Shown piece by piece: positions 5,672 through 9,733 of a stretch of DNA of 9,733 nucleotides (position 1 is its first letter; every line of letters begins with the position of its first letter). Under the pieces are notes generated by a model, which did not search any database, was not told the origin of the DNA, and saw only the letters and a list, made by a program, of their open reading frames with translations. The position numbers and the translations under genes are program-made. Source of the DNA: Pseudomonadota bacterium (lineage in GTDB: Bacteria > Desulfobacterota > Anaeroferrophillalia > Anaeroferrophillales > Tharpellaceae). Location: assembly GCA_015486445.1 (NCBI GenBank), contig WFRT01000236.1:1-9733 (forward strand). Reading direction: 5' to 3'.

Positions 5672-8321
5672 CGGCATCTCCCCGATCTGGATCCTGCCGA
5701 TCCTCGCCCTGGTCATCGGCGGCTGGCTGCTTTTCAAAAGCTTCCAGGAAGCCGGCATCGACATCGTGGTCCACTTCGCCAACGCCGAGGGCATCACGGT
5801 CGGCAAAACCAAGGTCATCTACAAGGGCATCCCGATCGGGATTGTCCGCGACGTCACCATCGACCCCGGCATCGACAGCGTCTCCCTCCATATCGAGATG
5901 GACAAGCGCACCAAGCAGGGAATGGTCGAAGACACCACCTTCTGGATCGTCCGGCCCCGGGTCGAAGCCGGCCGCATCAGCGGTCTCGACACCCTGCTTT
6001 CGGGCAGCTACATCGCCGTGCGCCGGGGAGTTTCGAAAGTCGCCTGCCGGGAGTTCAAGGGGCTGCCCGAGGCCCCCCCGATAGCACCCAACGTCCCCGG
6101 TCTCCATATCGTCCTGCGGGCCCCGGAACTGGGTTCGATCCAGCGCGACACCCAGCTCTATTACAAAAACATCCCGGTCGGCTCGGTCCAGTCATACACG
6201 CTGGCCGAGGACGGCAGCGGAGTTCTGATCAAGGCCTTCATCCAGCCCAAGTTCACCCACCTGGTCCACACCAAGACCCGTTTCTGGAACAGCAGCGGAG
6301 TCCATTTCAAGGGCGGACTCTCGGGCTTCAAGTTCCGGATTGAGAGCCTGGCCGCGCTGCTTTACGGCGGCATCAGCCTCTACACCCCTTCATACCAGAT
6401 GCGGAGCCCGGCCGCGGCCAACGGGCATGAATACCACCTCTACGAGGATTTCGACGATGCCGAGTTCGGCATCCCGATGAGCCTCAAGCTGCCCAGTGCC
6501 GACGGCATCGAGCCCGGCACCACCAAGGTCATGTACCGCGGCTTCAAGGCCGGGGTGGTGAACAGTCTCTCCTTCAACGCCGACAGCAGAACCGTAACCG
6601 CCAAGATCAGCATCGATCCGCGGGCCGAGTTCATCCTGCGGGAGGGCACCCGCTTCTGGGTGGTCAAACCGGAACTCTCCCTGAGACGAATCCGCCACCT
6701 GGAAACCCTGGTCAAGGGCTGCTATATCGCCTTCGAGCCGGGTGACGGCATCTACAAGGATTTCTTCGTCGCCGTCGATCCCCCCCAGACCGATGAAATC
6801 ATGCCCAAGGGCAGCTATTTCACCCTGCTCACCGACAGTGCCGAATCACTGTCAATCGGGGCCCCGATTCTCTTCCGCCGGCTCAAGGTCGGCGAGATCA
6901 CCGGCTTCGATCTCGGGCCGGACCGGAAAAAGCTTGTCGCCTCGATCCTGATTTACAAAAGGTACTGCGATCTCGTGCACACCAATTCGGTCTTCTGGAA
7001 AAGCGGCGGGCTTGACATCGCCGCCGGGCTCGACGGCATCAAGGTCGAAGCCGGCAGTATCGAGGCCCTGGTCGCCGGCGGCATTACCTTCACCAATCCC
7101 CCGGACGACCGCGCCCCGGCCCGGCCGGCAAAGGAAAAACAGCGCTTTACCGCCTTCGACAGCTACCAGGAGGCGGTCGCCCAGACCCCGGCCCTGCAGG
7201 AGCAGGGGCTTACGGTGCAGCTGAAAACCCGCAGCACCCGGGGCGTCACGACCAACTCCCCGGTGCTCTACAAGGATGTCAAGGTCGGCCGGGTCAAGGC
7301 TTTCCGTCTTGACCCGGAAGGCGACAATGTTCTGGTCGATGTTTTCATCAGCCAACCGTACACCCACCTGCTGCAGACCACTTCGCTTTTCTACGACATC
7401 AGCGGGGTCACCATCCAGGGGGGACTTTCCGGCATCAAGCTGGAAACCGGCTCGATCAAGAGTATAATTTCCGGCGGGGTCGCCTTTTTCACACCGCGGC
7501 CCGGCAAGCCCGCCGTCAACGGCACCGAATACATTCTCTACGACAACCTGGAAGAGGCCCAGGACATCAACAAAAAGATCGTCACCATCCGCTTCAACAA
7601 TCCGAACGGGCTGAACGACAACCTCGATGTCCGCTACCAGGGCATCACCATCGGCCACGTGCGCAAGGTCGAGTTCCCGGCCTCGATGGCGGAAAGCGAG
7701 GGGGTGCTCTGCCAGGCCCTGATCGACCGGCGGGAAATCCGGCTCTTTACCACCGGAACCCGGGTCTGGCTGATCAAGCCGGAGGTCAGCCTGGCCGGGG
7801 TCAACAACCTGGACACCCTGATCGGGGGCTCCTACATCAACGTCGAGCCCGGCCCCGGCGAGCCGGTCGACCAGATCACGGCCCTGAACGGACCGCCGAC
7901 CATCGCCCGAACCTTTTCCGGCCTCAACCTGATTCTCGAAGCCGACCGGCTGGGCTCGCTCAAGCAGGGTTCGCCGATCTATTACCGCCAGGTCAAAATC
8001 GGCCGGGTAACCGGATCACAGCTCTCCGACGACGCCCGCAAGGTGTTTATCCATGTCAACATCGTCCCGCCCTACAACCAGCTGGTCTACTCCGGCACCC
8101 ACTTCTGGAACACCTCCGGCGTCCGGGTCCGGGCCGGGCTTTTTTCCGGGGTCAAGGTCAACACCGAATCGGTCGAGGCCCTGGTTGCCGGCGGCATCAG
8201 CATGGCCACCCCGGACGGCGAGAAAATGGGAGACAAGGCCGTCGCCGGCCAGCATTTCACCCTTTACCCCGAAGGCAAGGAGTGCTGGGAGAAATGGTCG
8301 CCGGCAATTTCACTGAAATAA
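5643..8321 (+). CDS. letB: Seven-MCE-domain intermembrane lipid-transport protein (LetB/PqiB family)
   Basis: Expected to assemble into a periplasmic tunnel carrying lipids between inner and outer membrane. Residues 14-31 are a single N-terminal membrane anchor. Seven MCE repeats follow at about 37-128, 152-248, 275-366, 390-485, 521-618, 645-736 and 758-856, with a 36-residue tail. Each opens with a G/T-x-x-V/L-x-Y/F-K/R-x-x-x-V/I-G core such as KVIYKGIPIGIV or PVLYKDVKVGRV. Seven domains in 892 residues matches E. coli LetB (seven) rather than PqiB (three). The repeats fall into two classes in the order A-B-A-B-B-A-B. ATG at 5643 was chosen because AGGTGA lies 5 nt upstream and the membrane anchor follows at once; the 56 codons before it belong to the preceding gene in another frame. 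The two PqiA-domain genes overlap directly upstream. No PqiC-like lipoprotein gene is present. Confidence 0.93.
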   Translation: MEKPVVKKRSGISPIWILPILALVIGGWLLFKSFQEAGIDIVVHFANAEGITVGKTKVIYKGIPIGIVRDVTIDPGIDSVSLHIEMDKRTKQGMVEDTTFWIVRPRVEAGRISGLDTLLSGSYIAVRRGVSKVACREFKGLPEAPPIAPNVPGLHIVLRAPELGSIQRDTQLYYKNIPVGSVQSYTLAEDGSGVLIKAFIQPKFTHLVHTKTRFWNSSGVHFKGGLSGFKFRIESLAALLYGGISLYTPSYQMRSPAAANGHEYHLYEDFDDAEFGIPMSLKLPSADGIEPGTTKVMYRGFKAGVVNSLSFNADSRTVTAKISIDPRAEFILREGTRFWVVKPELSLRRIRHLETLVKGCYIAFEPGDGIYKDFFVAVDPPQTDEIMPKGSYFTLLTDSAESLSIGAPILFRRLKVGEITGFDLGPDRKKLVASILIYKRYCDLVHTNSVFWKSGGLDIAAGLDGIKVEAGSIEALVAGGITFTNPPDDRAPARPAKEKQRFTAFDSYQEAVAQTPALQEQGLTVQLKTRSTRGVTTNSPVLYKDVKVGRVKAFRLDPEGDNVLVDVFISQPYTHLLQTTSLFYDISGVTIQGGLSGIKLETGSIKSIISGGVAFFTPRPGKPAVNGTEYILYDNLEEAQDINKKIVTIRFNNPNGLNDNLDVRYQGITIGHVRKVEFPASMAESEGVLCQALIDRREIRLFTTGTRVWLIKPEVSLAGVNNLDTLIGGSYINVEPGPGEPVDQITALNGPPTIARTFSGLNLILEADRLGSLKQGSPIYYRQVKIGRVTGSQLSDDARKVFIHVNIVPPYNQLVYSGTHFWNTSGVRVRAGLFSGVKVNTESVEALVAGGISMATPDGEKMGDKAVAGQHFTLYPEGKECWEKWSPAISLK

Positions 8322-8363
8322 AAGAAAACCAATCTTTTCACTTACACTGTCGAGGGCATGAGC

Positions 8364-9695
8364 ATGTTGAAAAAATCACTCCTGAACGCCGCCGCCATCC
8401 TGGTACTGATCCTGGTCTCAGCGCTTCCCGCCGGGGCCGCAACCCCGCCGGGGGCCGCGCCGCTCCCGGCCCCGGCCCAGTTCCAGCCGCTGCCGATTCA
8501 ACTCAAGGCCTCTAAACTACTGCCGGCGGCCATTATCACCGGGCCCAATTACCGGATCTCCGAAATCGTCCAGAATGACGGGGCCATCAACACCTACCAG
8601 TTCGACACCGGCAACGGTTTCTTTTTCGTCGAAAGCAACGCCGCCCTGCTGGAGCGCGTCAACGAACTCCGGGCCCTGGTCCAGTTGGACAAGCTCGAGC
8701 GCTCCAAAGTGTTCAAGGATTCCCTGGTCACAGGGGTCAAGGCTCCGGTCAAACTGGTCGGAGACCTGGTCACCTCGCCGGTCAAAACGGTCGGCAACGT
8801 GGTCAAGGGGACCGGCGGTTTCGTCAGCAACGTCGGCCGTTCGATCTTCAGTTCCGACCCCCACCAAGACAATGTCGTCAAGGTGGCCCTGGGCTACGAC
8901 GCCACCAAGCGCAAATACGCCTTCGAGTTCCTGATCAATCCCTACACCAGCTACGAGCCGGTGATCGGCCGGCTGGGTGAAATCTCCCGAGCCTCGGTGG
9001 CCGGCGGCATCCTGCCGCGGGTGGCGCTGGCGGCGATCGGCGGCCCGGTGGCCACCGGCCTCGGAATCTCCTCCACGGCCCGCAGCATGAAACTCCTGGT
9101 ACGCGACAACCCGCCCGGAAAACTGCGGAAAATCAATTTCAAGAAAATGGAAGAAATGGGAATTTCAGCCGAGGTCGCGGACGCTTTCCTCAACAACTAC
9201 AACTACGACCCGGAAACCGCCACGATCCTGGTTGGAGAACTTGAAACCATGCGGGGAGTCAAGGGCCGCGAGTATTTCATCGCCGCCGCCACCCTGGCCA
9301 GCAGCCCGGCCCGGGCCCTGCTCTACCGGGTCACGGCCCGCATGCTGGCCGACTACCACCGGCTCGTGGCCCCGGCTGAATTCATGGGCATGATCAGCGG
9401 CCTGCCGTTCATCACCAACAAGGCGGGCATCCTGATCATGCCCCTGCCGGTCGACTACATCTTCTGGACCCGATCGGTCGCCGCTAAACTGCAGACCATC
9501 GACAACGGCATCGCCAAACTCATGGGCATCCGGGGCAAGTCAGTCTGGATCAGCGGCCGAATCGAACAACGGGCCGGCAGTGAGTTTGCCCGCCGGGGCT
9601 GGAAAGTGGTCCAGAACGTCATCCCCATGGTCAACCCCCGGCCGGCGCCACCGGCGGCCGCCCCGGCCGCCCCGACCACGCTGGAAAAAAAGTAA
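8364..9695 (+). CDS. Secreted protein of unknown function, last gene of the operon
   Basis: I do not recognise a functional family. Residues 1-25 form a Sec signal peptide (LKKS, a hydrophobic run, then ALPAGA with cleavage near 25/26), and a Pro/Ala-rich linker follows to about 45. Residues 63-115 read as a beta-rich start (YRISEIVQ, INTYQFDTGNGFFFVES) and then a helix (AALLERVNELRALVQLDKL). Residues 117-163 hold repeated short helical units (VKAPVKLVGDLV, SPVKTVGNVVKG, GGFVSNVGRSIF) that look amphipathic. Residues 176-235 include GYDATKRKYAFEFLINPYTSYEP and a Gly/Ala-rich stretch. Residues 255-425 are mainly helical, with FARRGWKVVQNV (408-419), before a Pro/Ala-rich tail. ATG at 8364 is preferred over 8358 because GAGGG (8352-8356) then has a 7-nt spacer. 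It lies 42 bp after the MCE gene, so it may be an accessory envelope factor; that is inference only. Confidence 0.85.
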   Translation: MLKKSLLNAAAILVLILVSALPAGAATPPGAAPLPAPAQFQPLPIQLKASKLLPAAIITGPNYRISEIVQNDGAINTYQFDTGNGFFFVESNAALLERVNELRALVQLDKLERSKVFKDSLVTGVKAPVKLVGDLVTSPVKTVGNVVKGTGGFVSNVGRSIFSSDPHQDNVVKVALGYDATKRKYAFEFLINPYTSYEPVIGRLGEISRASVAGGILPRVALAAIGGPVATGLGISSTARSMKLLVRDNPPGKLRKINFKKMEEMGISAEVADAFLNNYNYDPETATILVGELETMRGVKGREYFIAAATLASSPARALLYRVTARMLADYHRLVAPAEFMGMISGLPFITNKAGILIMPLPVDYIFWTRSVAAKLQTIDNGIAKLMGIRGKSVWISGRIEQRAGSEFARRGWKVVQNVIPMVNPRPAPPAAAPAAPTTLEKK

Positions 9696-9733
9696 AAACA
9701 GGCCCCCGCAAACCCGCCGCAAGAATAAAAAAC

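Noticed and set aside
6852..7658. Minus-strand open frame of 268 codons within the MCE gene
   Set aside because: It is antisense to repeats 4-6 of the MCE protein, and its Val/Gly/Asp-rich shadow composition gives no support for a gene.
9696..9733. Terminator after the last gene
   Set aside because: No stem followed by a T-run is visible in the 38 bp that remain in the window.

Overview
The window is GC-rich, with strong Shine-Dalgarno-led starts, lipoproteins, a periplasmic lytic transglycosylase and an intermembrane lipid-transport (MCE) system. This points to a Gram-negative bacterium with an outer membrane. The overall style, a GC-rich proteobacterium-like genome with REP/MITE-type intergenic palindromes, is compatible with a deltaproteobacterial (Desulfobacterota or Desulfuromonadota) lineage. 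That placement is an impression and was not tested by any search.

Layout. (1) 28-648, minus strand: a small predicted lipoprotein of unknown function. (2) 649-1092: a divergent intergenic region. It holds a 234-bp foldback element (781-1014) with 12-bp terminal inverted repeats, a long nested imperfect stem, and a 9-bp direct repeat at or next to its edges, so it is MITE-like. (3) 1093-2592, plus strand: an MltF-type lytic transglycosylase, with a solute-binding-like domain followed by an SLT catalytic domain. (4) 2705-3541: a family-3 solute-binding lipoprotein with no permease or ATPase beside it. (5) 3594-4325: a six-helix-like membrane protein with a TLGYGD potassium-channel filter. (6) 4318-8321: three overlapping genes forming a LetAB/PqiAB-type system. 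Two half-size PqiA-domain membrane proteins are followed by an 892-residue protein with seven MCE domains. (7) 8364-9695: a secreted protein of unknown function. Its C-terminus is complete, and no terminator is visible before the window ends.

From 2705 (perhaps 1093) to 9695 all genes run the same way, with gaps of at most 112 bp and three overlaps, which suggests one cell-envelope operon. The channel, both PqiA halves and the MCE protein overlap by 8, 14 and 29 nt, so they are probably translationally coupled. The LetA-like halves should sit in the inner membrane and the MCE protein should form a periplasmic tunnel that moves lipids between the membranes. The transglycosylase would act on the peptidoglycan the tunnel crosses. 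The most distinctive points are the orphan binding protein directly ahead of a K+ channel (the two parts of a GluR0-like receptor as separate genes), the linkage of that pair to a lipid-transport operon, the A-B-A-B-B-A-B arrangement of the MCE repeats, and the foldback element.
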